Assembly: GCA_964565765.1 (NCBI GenBank)
Contig: CAZMGF010000004.1
Coordinates: forward strand, 1 to 64,000
Reading direction: 5' to 3'
Length of the DNA stretch: 64,000 bases
Origin: Bog-1181 sp964565765
GTDB taxonomy: Bacteria; Oederibacteriota; PGYV01; Palsa-1178
Below the pieces are notes generated by a model. That model did not search any database, was not told the origin of the DNA, and saw nothing but the letters and a program-made list of their open reading frames with translations. Every line of letters begins with the position of its first letter. The first letter of the stretch is position 1. The position numbers and the translations under genes were made by a program. This document shows, piece after piece, positions 1-8,383 of the stretch.

Positions 1-7
1 CAGCCAT
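1..7 (-). CDS. first codons of the gene downstream of fliL (probably fliM), cut by window edge
   Basis: After the fliL stop the minus strand carries a purine-rich GGGGTG stretch and then ATG GCT at the very edge of the window. Only two codons are visible. In many bacteria fliL is followed directly by fliM, the C-ring switch protein, so fliM is the likely identity, but this rests only on gene order. Confidence 0.3.
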
Positions 8-34
8 TATCTACACCCCGTTTAAATTTGTTGT

Positions 35-499
35 TTACTGTACCGCGAACGATGTAAAATATACCCTTGCCAGCTGTCCCCTGTTCAATATCGCGTTAAT
101 CTTATCTTTGAGCTCCTGTTTCAGGGCTTCCCTGTTTTCAGGATCCTGAAGCTGAACTGAAGTCTTTGAGCCGAGCGATGAAATAACAATATCCTTTATC
201 TGCGGCATCCTCTTATCCACTTCTTCGGCAAGCTTTAAGCTTGAGCCGTAATCAAGTTCCATCACAACGTTCGCCCTGAGGTAGCGCGATTCCGTAGGAT
301 CAGCGAGGTTTACTATAAATTCGCCGAGGGTCGTTATAGGTCCGAGTTCCGGTTTTTCCACAATAACTTTCTTTGTGGCCGGCGTGGTCTTGGACATAAT
401 CACAAAAAAGGTGGCGCCGGCTGATATAAGGCTAATTACCAGCACCGAGCTCACCAGGATGATTAATGCCTGCAATAACTTCTTGTCATCTCCTGCCAT
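35..499 (-). CDS. fliL: flagellar basal body-associated protein FliL
   Basis: FliL is an inner-membrane protein that rings the stator and stabilises MotA/MotB at the basal body. The 154-residue product has a short cytoplasmic start (MAGDDKK), one transmembrane helix at about residues 9-35, and a periplasmic domain with the family's typical LGEFIVNLAD strand near residue 58 and YLRANVVMELD near residue 73. Length is usual for the family. A GAGGAGG ribosome-binding site lies a few bases before the ATG. It is the last complete gene of the flbD-motA-motB-fliL unit, 32 bases after motB, and the next gene starts about 27 bases further on. Confidence 0.93.
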   Translation of the reverse strand: MAGDDKKLLQALIILVSSVLVISLISAGATFFVIMSKTTPATKKVIVEKPELGPITTLGEFIVNLADPTESRYLRANVVMELDYGSSLKLAEEVDKRMPQIKDIVISSLGSKTSVQLQDPENREALKQELKDKINAILNRGQLARVYFTSFAVQ

Positions 500-531
500 A
501 CCAATACCTCCTCATAATTTACAGGTTTTAT

Positions 532-1368
532 TTAATAAGTAATAGTTTCCAGGTTCTCTTTTTCAATCTGACGCTTGGTTTTTACATCCGACGGCAGCGG
601 CAGTTCACGAGATTCAACCGCCCTGTCATTTATTAAATCCGCCTTTAACATAACTATATCAATTCTGCGGTTTTTGGCCCTTGTCAAATCATCTATATTT
701 GGAACAAGCGGCTTAAACTCACCGTATCCGGCCGCTGAAAGCCTGTCGGGAGAAACTCCCTTTCTGATCAGATATTTAAGAACGCTTACGGCCCTTGCCG
801 TGGAAAGGTCCCAGTTATCGCTGTACTTTGACTTAATGCTGCTTTTTGTTATCGGAGAGTCATCCGTATGGCCCTCAATAATTATAGGATTTGTCTGTGC
901 CTTTAAAAGTTCCGCTATATCAGTCAATATCTCCCTGGTCTGCGGCAACAGTGAAGCCTGCCCGCTGGCAAAAAGCACCTTATCAGTCATCAGGGATATA
1001 ACAAGCCCGCGTTCGTTGAACCTGACCTTTACATCCCGCTCAAGCTTTTTCTGCAGTATCCATTTCTGTATTTTTTCTTTTGTGGTAGTCAGGTTCAGCT
1101 GCGATTCCGGCATGGTTACCGGCTGTGAATCCGTGGTAGCCCCTGCGGCAAGAACCGAAACCTGCCCGGTCAGTCCAAAAGCCTGGCCAAGCGCCATTGC
1201 AAGCGCCCTTACCTTTGTCTCATCCACAACAGACATTGAATAAAGGATAACGAATAGAGCGAAAAGAAGGGTCAACATATCCGCGTAAGTGAGGAGCCAC
1301 CTCATCATACCGCCGGATTCCATCTCCATTCCTTCTCCTCCGAGCTTGGTATTCTTTCTTTTGCCCAT
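532..1368 (-). CDS. motB: flagellar stator protein MotB
   Basis: MotB anchors the stator to peptidoglycan and carries the ion-binding aspartate. The 278-residue protein shows a short basic N-terminus, one membrane helix (about residues 22-46) containing LLTYADMLTLLFALF, whose Asp is the expected ion-binding residue, and a C-terminal OmpA/MotB peptidoglycan-binding domain with EGHTDDSP near residue 166 and LSAAGYGEFKP near residue 210. The ATG directly abuts the motA stop codon (TAAATG), so the two stator genes are almost certainly translated together. The sequence does not let me decide between proton and sodium coupling. Confidence 0.95.
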   Translation of the reverse strand: MGKRKNTKLGGEGMEMESGGMMRWLLTYADMLTLLFALFVILYSMSVVDETKVRALAMALGQAFGLTGQVSVLAAGATTDSQPVTMPESQLNLTTTKEKIQKWILQKKLERDVKVRFNERGLVISLMTDKVLFASGQASLLPQTREILTDIAELLKAQTNPIIIEGHTDDSPITKSSIKSKYSDNWDLSTARAVSVLKYLIRKGVSPDRLSAAGYGEFKPLVPNIDDLTRAKNRRIDIVMLKADLINDRAVESRELPLPSDVKTKRQIEKENLETITY

Positions 1369-2199
1369 TTAAGCCGCTCCTCCGCCTGCCGCTCCGCCCT
1401 CGGCACCCTCTGCGCCTTCCGCTTTGACCGCCTGTTCTTTCGGCGAAAGGAAAGCCTTGAGTTTTTCTTCAACGATCCTGGGGTTGTCTCCGGCAGATAT
1501 GGAAAGAATGCCTTCGATCATGACTTCTCTTATCAGCACCTCTTCCGCTGATTTCGCCTTTAACTTAAACGAAAGCGGAAGGAATATAAGATTTGCAAAT
1601 GATATTCCATAAAATGTAGCGATAAAGGCCACGGCGATGGCTCCCGCGACTTTGGAGGCCGATTCCAGCGATCCAAGGGCGTTAACGAGTCCCATAACCG
1701 TTCCGATAATTCCGAGCGTCGGGGCAAATCCGCCGAGCGTTCCAAATACTCCCTCTCCCAGTTTATGCCTTGTTTCAAGGAAGGAAAGGTCGGTTTCAAG
1801 GATGGATCTGACCAGTTCAATATCAGTGCCGTCAACAACCAGCTGTATGCCTTTTTTCAGGAAGTTGTCGTTAACCTGGGCTATTTCATCTTCAAGCCCG
1901 AGCAGCCCTTCCCTTCTTGCTTTGGTGGCAAATCCAACCAGCGTCTGTATGACATCGCCGGCCTTCATTTCCCTTTTGAGGAAGGCCTGTTTTGTTACAT
2001 TGAAGATATTTGTAATAACTTCCCATGGGTAGCTTATTATTGTCGCTCCCAGTGTCCCTCCGAAAACGATAAAGAATGCAGAGAGCTGGAAGAACATAAA
2101 AAATACCCCGAGGTTTCCCTCGGATTCCATAAATAGGGCTATTATGACCGAGCCCCAGCCTACCGCAAGTCCAATAATTGTTGATACATCTATTGCCAC
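1369..2199 (-). CDS. motA: flagellar stator protein MotA
   Basis: MotA forms the stator ring around MotB and interacts with FliG through its cytoplasmic loop. The 276-residue product has four hydrophobic segments (about residues 5-25, 30-52, 150-175, 185-207), a large cytoplasmic region between the second and third, and the family motif GGFAPTLGIIGTVMGLV with the conserved proline before the third helix. The start is GTG, preceded by a GGGGGTGG-type ribosome-binding site. An unusual feature is the low-complexity C-terminal tail rich in Glu, Gly and Ala (EGAEGAEGGAAGGGAA), which is longer than in most MotA proteins. Pairs with the adjoining motB. Confidence 0.95.
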   Translation of the reverse strand: MAIDVSTIIGLAVGWGSVIIALFMESEGNLGVFFMFFQLSAFFIVFGGTLGATIISYPWEVITNIFNVTKQAFLKREMKAGDVIQTLVGFATKARREGLLGLEDEIAQVNDNFLKKGIQLVVDGTDIELVRSILETDLSFLETRHKLGEGVFGTLGGFAPTLGIIGTVMGLVNALGSLESASKVAGAIAVAFIATFYGISFANLIFLPLSFKLKAKSAEEVLIREVMIEGILSISAGDNPRIVEEKLKAFLSPKEQAVKAEGAEGAEGGAAGGGAA

Positions 2200-2214
2200 T
2201 TAAGCCACCCCCGT

Positions 2215-2430
2215 TTAAAGGTTTTGGGTTTCATTAACTTTTATTATCGGTAAATTCAGTTCCTTTTTATATTTTTTAACTTTCTCAACAACTTCATCAA
2301 CGCTTTCCTTAACAATCACTTTCTTGCCTGTGGTCAATGTAATTAACGTTTCCGGCGTTGTCTCTATCATTTCAATGAGTTCGCCGTTAATTACCACTTT
2401 TTTATTGTCAAATCTCGTTATTAATATCAA
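2215..2430 (-). CDS. flbD: FlbD/SwrD family flagellar protein
   Basis: A 71-residue protein of the FlbD family, starting with a TTG codon behind a GGGAG site. It has the family pattern ILITRFDNKKVVINGELIE and the ETTPETLITLTTGKK segment. In Bacillus the homologue SwrD, encoded at the same place between flgE and the motor genes, raises motor power; in some lineages the name FlbD is used for an unrelated regulator, so the name alone says little. It is the first gene after the promoter at 2461-2489 and lies 15 bases before motA, which fits a stator-related role. Confidence 0.85.
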   Translation of the reverse strand: MILITRFDNKKVVINGELIEMIETTPETLITLTTGKKVIVKESVDEVVEKVKKYKKELNLPIIKVNETQNL

Positions 2431-2460
2431 TTTGAATCACTCCCAACAAAATGTAAAGTC

Positions 2461-2489
2461 ATTTTACAATTTTCCCCCTTTATTGTCAA
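2461..2489 (-). promoter_or_regulatory. sigma-70-like promoter of flbD-motA-motB-fliL
   Basis: On the minus strand TTGACA (2484-2489) and TAAAAT (2461-2466) are separated by exactly 17 bases. Transcription would begin about 25 bases before the TTG start of flbD. A terminator separates this from flgE upstream, so the stator genes form their own transcript. Confidence 0.7.
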
Positions 2490-2720
2490 TAATAAAATAT
2501 CTTAATTTGCTGTTTCATAATTTAAATATAGGTTTTAAAAACGTTCTTTTTCCTTATAAAGGCGCTTGTTTCAGGTTTAGTTAAAAGATTAACGCGCTGG
2601 TTTTGATTTTTTACTTTTTAAACAAGAGTTTTTCTGATATTTCTTCATTAATTGTAAATATATGGGAAATTTTTATTTCTATTTTATTTTCCGTCAATAT
2701 ATTAATATCCCAATAAAACT

Positions 2721-2750
2721 AAAAGGGCCGGATTTTCATCCGGCCCTTTT
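2721..2750 (-). terminator. rho-independent terminator after flgE
   Basis: AAAAGGGCCGGAT and its complement pair around the four-base loop TTTC. On the minus strand the stem is followed by TTTTAGTTTTATT. It lies 27 bases after the flgE stop. Because the stem begins and ends in A/T runs it could also work in the other direction, but no plus-strand gene ends here. Confidence 0.85.
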
Positions 2751-2776
2751 ATATTACCTAAAGCTTCAGCTTAAAA

Positions 2777-4321
2777 TTACTGTCCCAGCTGAACCAGTGT
2801 TGTAAGCATCTGTGAAGCTGTAGTTACTATCCTGGAATTGGCGTCAAATCCCCTCTGGGCGACAATCATGTTAGTAAGCTCAACTGAGAGGTCGACGTTT
2901 GAAGATTCAAGCGCTCCGCCTTCTGTGGTTCCAAGACCGGCATTTCCGGCCGTTGAAATCTCAGGAAGTCCAGAGTTTGCCGACTGAAGGAACGTTGTGG
3001 CGCCGGCTTTGTCAAGCCCCTCGGGGTTAGTGAAGTTCGCAAGGCCAAGCTGTGCCATTGCTATTGTCTGGTTGTTGCTGAATGAGCAGTTAAGATTTCC
3101 CTGGCTGTCAATTGACATTCCTGTCAGAGTTCCTTCAGCATAACCGTCAACATACGATGTGTAAATCGTCTGCTTCGGCTGGTATACATTTGTGGTTGTG
3201 TCTATGGTTCCGTTGCCGTAGTCACCTGTGAGCCCGTCGCGCGCGCCGATGCCTGTTGCCGACTGCGCGTTGTCAGTGCCCATATTGACCGATATATTCT
3301 GCGGCGTGAACGAACCGTCCGCGTTTGCGACTATAAGCCGTATCTCCGGTACTGTCGCGCCGGCTGTCGGATTCTGCCAAACGCCTGAAGAAGCGAGCGA
3401 ACCGTCTGAGTTGAATGTAACTCCTGTGCCGCTTCCCACGTTAACAGCGTCTCCGGCTATCGCTACTCCGCCTCCGGGGATGGCGAGCTGTCCGTTGGAG
3501 CCGGTATCAAATGCCGACCAGTTCCATACCGCTGCTCCGCCCGGCCTTACGGTTGTCTGTGTCCACTCAAAAACTATAACGTGCGCGTTGCCGAGCGAGT
3601 CATAAACTGTCGCCGAGTTTGTCGCGTCCGGTGTGTATCCTGCGACCGGGTAAGCAACGCCAGGTCCGGCGTTTGCCACGCCGCCGACCATGTTCTGCGG
3701 TGTCATTGAGTCAAGGTTGCCCTTTAAATATATGCCTGTCTGTATGTTGGCATTTGCCGCGGCATTAACATCACCGGTTGCCTGAGGAGCAAGAACCATG
3801 TTCTGCGGAATTACTATGTTAGTAAGCGGGCCATTTGTAGAAAGTGTGTTTGTAACAGCGACAAGCGGTACTGCCGGCTGTGCAAGTTTTGTATACTGGC
3901 GCATCCATCCCTGTACAAGGGCGCCGCTTGAGTTTACAAGATTTCCGTCGTTGTCAAAATAGAAGTTTCCGGCGCGTGTGTAAGCCGTGGTGTTTCCCTC
4001 TTTTAAAACAAAGAATCCGTTGCCCTGGATGGCCACGTCAGTAGAATTGCCGGTAGTCTGAATGGAACCCTGCGTCATGATCGTGTCAAGCGAACCAAGG
4101 GTAACGCCGAGCCCGAGCTGTTCCGGGTTAACGCCTCCCATGTTATTCGCCGTGTCTGATCCGGACGCGGCTCCAATGGTCTGCGAAATGGCCTCTTTAA
4201 ATGTTATCCTGGTTTCCTTGTATCCCACGGTGCTTACGTTTGCGATGTTGTCGCCTATAACGTCCATCCATGTTGTATTGTTCTGTAATCCTGAAATTGC
4301 TGAAGTCAATGCTGGCATCAT
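2777..4321 (-). CDS. flgE: flagellar hook protein FlgE
   Basis: FlgE polymerises into the hook that joins rod and filament. The 514-residue product has the rod/hook N-terminal motif GLQNNTTWMDVIGDNIANVSTVGYK, shown here in parts: DVIGDNIANVST at about residues 20-31. The D1/D2 region follows, with GNGFFVLKEGNTTAYTRAG near residue 100-120, and the C-terminal rod motif (SSNVDLSVELTNMIVAQRGF, then ANSRIVTTASQM) closes the protein. Ser, Asn, Thr and Gly are enriched in the middle, as usual for hook proteins. AAGGAGAG lies nine bases before the ATG. It follows a 109-base leader with predicted hairpins and is closed by a terminator, so it ends the fliK transcript. Confidence 0.95.
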   Translation of the reverse strand: MMPALTSAISGLQNNTTWMDVIGDNIANVSTVGYKETRITFKEAISQTIGAASGSDTANNMGGVNPEQLGLGVTLGSLDTIMTQGSIQTTGNSTDVAIQGNGFFVLKEGNTTAYTRAGNFYFDNDGNLVNSSGALVQGWMRQYTKLAQPAVPLVAVTNTLSTNGPLTNIVIPQNMVLAPQATGDVNAAANANIQTGIYLKGNLDSMTPQNMVGGVANAGPGVAYPVAGYTPDATNSATVYDSLGNAHVIVFEWTQTTVRPGGAAVWNWSAFDTGSNGQLAIPGGGVAIAGDAVNVGSGTGVTFNSDGSLASSGVWQNPTAGATVPEIRLIVANADGSFTPQNISVNMGTDNAQSATGIGARDGLTGDYGNGTIDTTTNVYQPKQTIYTSYVDGYAEGTLTGMSIDSQGNLNCSFSNNQTIAMAQLGLANFTNPEGLDKAGATTFLQSANSGLPEISTAGNAGLGTTEGGALESSNVDLSVELTNMIVAQRGFDANSRIVTTASQMLTTLVQLGQ

Positions 4322-4430
4322 AATTGGCCACTCTCCTTAAATTTTTTGACCGGCCCATCAGGCTCGGTTTTAAAGGAGGCTTCCGCTTTACATAAAGTAA
4401 AGAGGTCCAGCCCCGTATTTTCCCTTAATT
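4322..4430 (-). promoter_or_regulatory. structured leader before flgE
   Basis: This 109-base gap is long compared with the 0-30-base gaps elsewhere in the cluster. On the minus strand it can form three helices: GGGGCT with AGCCTC, enclosing CTTTAC with GTAAAG, followed by ACCG-GCC with GGC-CGGT (one bulged A). The last helix ends about 15 bases before the AAGGAGAG ribosome-binding site. The layout suggests a cis-acting RNA that sets hook-protein expression or processing, but no known family is matched. Confidence 0.4.
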
Positions 4431-4841
4431 TCACGCGAACACCGCGCTGTCGATATTTGTGAACACGCTTTCATTCATCCCGCTCTTATCGACCGCCGTG
4501 ATAACGGTATTGTTCTTTACGCTTACGACAAGGGAAAATTTGTCAAAGATCATAAGCGTCGAGTTCGCGCCTTTCTCCTTCGCCTTGCCCATGGCGGTTT
4601 TGAGCCTCTGCATAATATCGGGCGTCATCTCAATATCGCGCGAAGCAAGGCGTTTTTCGGCGTGCGCTGAAAAGTGAATATCCGAATTGTCGCCTGCGGC
4701 TACCGTGCCCTGCAAAACCTGCTTAAAAGAAGGTGTCGAACCGGATGATTCGGGTACACTAACAGCGCCCTGCTGCCTTAACTGAGCTTCCTGCAGCTGT
4801 GATAACTTTTGTAACTGGCTGTTATTTACGTTATTAATCAT
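4431..4841 (-). CDS. flagellar operon protein of the flgD-flgE interval (TIGR02530-type)
   Basis: A 136-residue protein found between flgD and flgE, where Bacillus-like and other flagellar operons carry a conserved small protein of unknown function. The N-terminal 50 residues are polar and Gln-rich. The C-terminal half has the family signature SAHAEKRLASRDIEMTPDIM followed by AMGKAKEKGANSTLMIFDKF and a beta-rich end (VVSVKNNTVITAVDK). No signal peptide or membrane segment is present, so it is probably cytoplasmic or exported by the flagellar apparatus. A role in hook assembly is suggested by position only. It starts 15 bases after flgD. Confidence 0.8.
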   Translation of the reverse strand: MINNVNNSQLQKLSQLQEAQLRQQGAVSVPESSGSTPSFKQVLQGTVAAGDNSDIHFSAHAEKRLASRDIEMTPDIMQRLKTAMGKAKEKGANSTLMIFDKFSLVVSVKNNTVITAVDKSGMNESVFTNIDSAVFA

Positions 4842-4856
4842 TTGTCCGCACCTCCT

Positions 4857-5366
4857 TTAAGCAGTGATCTGTGTTACCGAAGGGAGCCCGTACTGCTGTC
4901 CGTTTACAGTCAACATAGGCGTTCCGCTTACAAAATTTACCGCCGATACCGTGCCTGAAACAGTTGACGCCGGTATTGCCGTTCCGTCAGATGCCGTTGA
5001 AGCCGCAACCGAGATTGAAACTGTTTTTCCGATAAGCGACGCAGCCTGGGTTGTATTTTCCATCGCTATCAAAGCTTCAATGTTCTGGTTGAGTGAAGAA
5101 AGTGATGAGGTCTCCGCAGTGCTGTTTGTGTTCATGCTTGTCAGCTGGTCCAGCGAATTAAACTGCGACATATCAGCTATCATATCCGTGTCGCTGGTGG
5201 GATCGGTCGGATCCTGATTCTGCAGCTGGGTGATAAGCAGTGATAAAAAATCACTTTCTCCCAGATTGGAACTAGGATTTGTAACCGTATCCGGTGTCGC
5301 GCTTGCTGCCGTCGTGTAGCCCGCAGGAACTGTTGCCGTAGAGTTCGTCGTGTTTGCAATTGTCAT
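4857..5366 (-). CDS. flgD: flagellar hook-cap protein FlgD
   Basis: FlgD forms the scaffold on which hook subunits assemble and is discarded afterwards. The 169-residue product has the conserved N-terminal segment LGESDFLSLLITQLQNQDP (about residues 35-53) followed by DTDMIADMSQFNSLDQL, which define the FlgD N-terminal domain. The C-terminal half is a short beta-rich region (ISVAASTASDGT...MLTVNGQQYGLPSVTQI) and lacks the full Ig/Tudor module of longer FlgD proteins, so it is a compact version. It lies between fliK and the hook-region protein, the usual order. Confidence 0.92.
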   Translation of the reverse strand: MTIANTTNSTATVPAGYTTAASATPDTVTNPSSNLGESDFLSLLITQLQNQDPTDPTSDTDMIADMSQFNSLDQLTSMNTNSTAETSSLSSLNQNIEALIAMENTTQAASLIGKTVSISVAASTASDGTAIPASTVSGTVSAVNFVSGTPMLTVNGQQYGLPSVTQITA

Positions 5367-5393
5367 TTTCTATGCCTCCTTTCTTTTAGATTT

Positions 5394-7796
5394 TTAAGCC
5401 AGATAGTTTAAATATCCGTTGGCGCCGGAATAAATATCCGCGCCGTCATTAAAATCATTGACTGTAACAGGCGCTACCGCGCCTTCCCATTCCTTATACT
5501 GTCCGTTTGAACCGCGGTCAAAGGCATTGGCGTTTCCGTCAGAAACCGTCACGTCGAGTGAATCTGTTTTAATGCCGAGATTGTTAAGGGTATTTTTAAG
5601 CTCCGGCAGGCCGGCCTTTAATATATCCTTAACGTCATTATTTGAAACCGTGATGCTTCCTTTTATCTGATTGTCGCTGTGCTCTATTTTTATAGTTATT
5701 GTCCCGAGATTGTCCGGTTTTAAAGTCATATGTATTTCATCAACTTTTACCGGCTGGCTGTCGTTTAAGTTCATAACAACCTGCTTTAAAACAACCTGGT
5801 CCCTGACAGTTTTAGCGAATGACGCGACGCTGGCAAATAGCTGATCAGGCGCCGTATCCGCGGCCACATCGGTTGTAATCGCGGGTTTGATGATATTATT
5901 TGCCACCCAGTTAATATCCTGGATGAAATTTTTGGATGTGTTTTCAGGCTGATATTTTGCCGAATCATTGCTTAAAAGCTGCGCGGCCGCTGATACAGCA
6001 ACCGGCGTAAGGGTCTGCGCCGAGAACGATGAAACGGATGCCGCTGAAGAAATGCTGTTGGAAACAACCGCCGTGCCGGCGCTGCCTGCCGGCGCTTTAA
6101 ATATTACTGCCGGTATTACCGCCTGCGCAATTACAGCGTCATTATCCGCCGTTGAAACCGTGTTATTATCATTATTAATTAATGCGGCCGCCGTCTTCTG
6201 CTGTGTGTCCTGTGACTGAATTGACTGCTGAAGCTGTGAAGCTTCCTGCTGGATTGACTGTTGGAGGCGTGGTGCCGGTTGAAGATCAAGTCCCTGCGGA
6301 GCCTGTACTGCCTGCTGCTGGATTGCAATATTTGTTATGAAAGGCGGCTGCGCCGGAGCAATAGCCGCCGGTGCCACATCCTGAAGTCCATTATTATTTT
6401 CCGGGGAATTTGTGTCCGGCACTACGGCGGCGGTCTTTGCCGCCGTGTATTCTATCTTACTTACCACCTGAATATTTCCGTTCATTTCCTTTAATAAGGC
6501 GGCTATTTTCGCCGCAATATCGCTGAACTGCGGCTGATTTGATGATGTAATCTGTATCCCGCTGTTTCCGCCCTGGCCAAACGAGCCCTGGCTGAAACCG
6601 GAAAGCGTGGAAAGATTTGAGGTTCCCTGTGTTGAAGCCCCGGCTGCTGTAATGTTTTCAGCGCTGCCGTTGTTTAGCGCCGCGGTGGCTGCCTGCCGCG
6701 CCGGTATAATCTGCATCGCAGCCGCCGATGCCATCACAGCGTTAAATTCAGCGGTTATATTATTAAGCATTGCTTTTAATGACGTAATGAATTTCGCGCT
6801 CCCGGCGCTCTCTGAAGTTGCCTGGCTTAAAAAAGATGATATAAGCTGAAGGGCGCTTGATATATCAACAGAAAGTTTATTTAACTGTGAAACAATGGCC
6901 GGCTGCTGTGCCGGCGCCGCTGTAGTTCCTCCGGCTGCCTGCGCCTGATTAACAACAATGTTTGTTAACGCTGCCGCAAGGTTCTGTATCTCTTTAAGCT
7001 GGGCGGCGGTATTATTTGCCGCCGATGTCCCAAGGCTTCCGGATGTCTGCTGTAATGCCGGAGTATTCCCGGTTGAAACCGCGATGCCGGCCGGTGTAAT
7101 ATCCGCAACCGCAGCCTGAACCGTAACTGCCGGAGAAATAACCGGCTGATTCTGTGCCGGTGTTACTATATTATTATTAACATTATTATTAATACTGTAT
7201 GAACCGCCGGACGACAAAATCGTATTTAAAATATTTCCGGCTGATTTAAGCTGGGCTACCTGAACCGGCGCCTGAGCCTTCTGAGCCTGCTGAACTGCCT
7301 GTGTAAATGAAGGAGCGTTGTTTGACGGCTGTACATTTGACGGGTTTGCCTGCACCGGAACCGCAGCTTCAGATGTATCCTGTGAAAGAGCCGACGGAGC
7401 CGAACTGGAAACAATGGCCGCAGCCGCGGATTTTAAGGCGCTCAAAAATATCTGCTGCTGGGCGGGTGTAAGATTATTATTCTGCATTATTGTCGAAACC
7501 ACGGTATCTTTTGCGGTAACAGAAGTATCCTGCACCGCCGCGTTATTTATCCCGCCGGTAATCAACAGCATGGCAGCGGCCTGGTAAAGCGCTGATTTTA
7601 TTTTTTCATTTGTGGCTGCGTCTGACGCCTGGGAAGATGTTTCATTTGAGAGCGCATTTGATAAAAGATTGGCTATGACATTGTTAAAATTATTATTGTT
7701 TGTGTCTGCTGCGGAAGGCGCGGCAGTGTTGCCGCCTCCTAAAAGCGCGGACAGACTTATATTAAGGCTGTTTGATAACAAAAGTGGATTGACCAC
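5394..7796 (-). CDS. fliK: flagellar hook-length control protein FliK
   Basis: FliK measures the hook and switches the export gate. The product is about 800 residues, long for the family. Most is low-complexity Ala, Gln, Asn, Ser and Thr-rich sequence, typical of the extended ruler region. The C-terminal Flg_hook domain is clear at VDEIHMTLKPDNLGTITIKI followed by LKNTLNNLGIKTDSLDVTV, about 50 residues before the end. I place the start at the GTG at 7796 (VVNPLLLSNSLNISL) because GGAGGA lies six bases before it and because the reading frame upstream runs into a promoter whose -10 box is at 7890-7895. A longer frame from a TTG at 7898 is open but would begin inside that promoter. Confidence 0.85.
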   Translation of the reverse strand: MVNPLLLSNSLNISLSALLGGGNTAAPSAADTNNNNFNNVIANLLSNALSNETSSQASDAATNEKIKSALYQAAAMLLITGGINNAAVQDTSVTAKDTVVSTIMQNNNLTPAQQQIFLSALKSAAAAIVSSSAPSALSQDTSEAAVPVQANPSNVQPSNNAPSFTQAVQQAQKAQAPVQVAQLKSAGNILNTILSSGGSYSINNNVNNNIVTPAQNQPVISPAVTVQAAVADITPAGIAVSTGNTPALQQTSGSLGTSAANNTAAQLKEIQNLAAALTNIVVNQAQAAGGTTAAPAQQPAIVSQLNKLSVDISSALQLISSFLSQATSESAGSAKFITSLKAMLNNITAEFNAVMASAAAMQIIPARQAATAALNNGSAENITAAGASTQGTSNLSTLSGFSQGSFGQGGNSGIQITSSNQPQFSDIAAKIAALLKEMNGNIQVVSKIEYTAAKTAAVVPDTNSPENNNGLQDVAPAAIAPAQPPFITNIAIQQQAVQAPQGLDLQPAPRLQQSIQQEASQLQQSIQSQDTQQKTAAALINNDNNTVSTADNDAVIAQAVIPAVIFKAPAGSAGTAVVSNSISSAASVSSFSAQTLTPVAVSAAAQLLSNDSAKYQPENTSKNFIQDINWVANNIIKPAITTDVAADTAPDQLFASVASFAKTVRDQVVLKQVVMNLNDSQPVKVDEIHMTLKPDNLGTITIKIEHSDNQIKGSITVSNNDVKDILKAGLPELKNTLNNLGIKTDSLDVTVSDGNANAFDRGSNGQYKEWEGAVAPVTVNDFNDGADIYSGANGYLNYLA

Positions 7797-7882
7797 AGTC
7801 TGTCCTCCGTACTTAAGGCCCTCCTTGCGGTCCAGGCCGTCAGTGTCGCGGGTAATCGACCCGCTTGAAACATTTTCTTCTT
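7797..7882 (-). promoter_or_regulatory. structured 5' leader of fliK
   Basis: The RNA starting near 7883 would have a leader of about 86 bases before the GTG. It can form a hairpin GCTT-GAA with TTCAAGC, or a competing perfect hairpin GCGGGT-CGATT-ACCCGC, and then a GGCC/GGCC pairing around CTGGACCGCAAGGA just before the ribosome-binding site. The first two share bases, so they exclude each other. It also contains CGATTACC and GGACCGCA, both found again in the nitronate monooxygenase leader at 19086-19236. Confidence 0.4.
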
Positions 7883-7889
7883 CAAAGCA

Positions 7890-7918
7890 AGTATACAAAA
7901 CAAATCTTTTATTGTCAA
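7890..7918 (-). promoter_or_regulatory. sigma-70-like promoter of fliK-flgD-flgE
   Basis: TTGACA (7913-7918) and TATACT (7890-7895) on the minus strand are separated by 17 bases, in the short gap behind fliJ. This gives the hook genes their own promoter inside the larger flagellar cluster. Confidence 0.75.
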
Positions 7919-7927
7919 GTATATTTT

Positions 7928-8383
7928 CTAATAATTATGCTGTTCCTTCCTGTTGAACTTTGAAATAGCAGTCTCATCAAGGACCTGTTGCTCGTTATAT
8001 AAGACCATTTTCCTGAAATCATCAAACTGCTTCTCTTTTAGCTTCTCAAATACCTTTTTCTCCCTGCTGGCCTCAACTACTTCCACTCTTTTTATATCGG
8101 CCAATTTTTCCAGTTCTTTAATCTTTTCTTTGGTAAGGTCAATTTGCCTTAATAACCTGGTTATATATTGCTCGTAAAACACAAGACTCTGGATATCGGT
8201 CGTGCCGGCGCTTTTGCCGGACTTTTCGTTAGTAATATATGACCTTTTTGCCTTTGTTTCGTTAAGCAGTATTTCCTGTTCCTGCCTTAAACTATGAAGT
8301 TTTAAAAGCTCATGTTTAAGCTTTTCTTCCCTTCTTTCCTTTACATTAAGGACCGTTTCAAGCTTAAACCTGAATTTCTTCAT
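7928..8383 (-). CDS. fliJ: flagellar export chaperone FliJ
   Basis: FliJ is the central stalk of the flagellar export ATPase and escorts export chaperones. The 151-residue product is almost entirely charged alpha-helix with long coiled coils (for example LKHELLKLHSLRQEQEILL and IDLTKEKIKELEKLADIK), starting with the family-like MKKFRFKLETVLNVKERRE. Length and composition match FliJ. Its ATG overlaps the fliI stop (TAATG), indicating translational coupling to the ATPase gene. Confidence 0.9.
   Translation of the reverse strand: MKKFRFKLETVLNVKERREEKLKHELLKLHSLRQEQEILLNETKAKRSYITNEKSGKSAGTTDIQSLVFYEQYITRLLRQIDLTKEKIKELEKLADIKRVEVVEASREKKVFEKLKEKQFDDFRKMVLYNEQQVLDETAISKFNRKEQHNY

Larger units (their letters stand above)
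2431..2776. other. flgE-flbD intergenic region
   Basis: This 346-base AT-rich spacer holds the flbD promoter at its left end and the flgE terminator at its right end. Between about 2490 and 2720 I see no gene, no repeat and no further clear signal. Confidence 0.7.

Noticed and set aside
1424..2136. Plus-strand open frames opposite motA
   Set aside because: They are antisense shadows of a well-supported gene with no homology or start signals.
4322..4430. c-di-GMP-I riboswitch in front of flgE
   Set aside because: The general layout is similar, but the conserved GCAAAGCC and GGGUUACC elements and the GNRA loop are missing.
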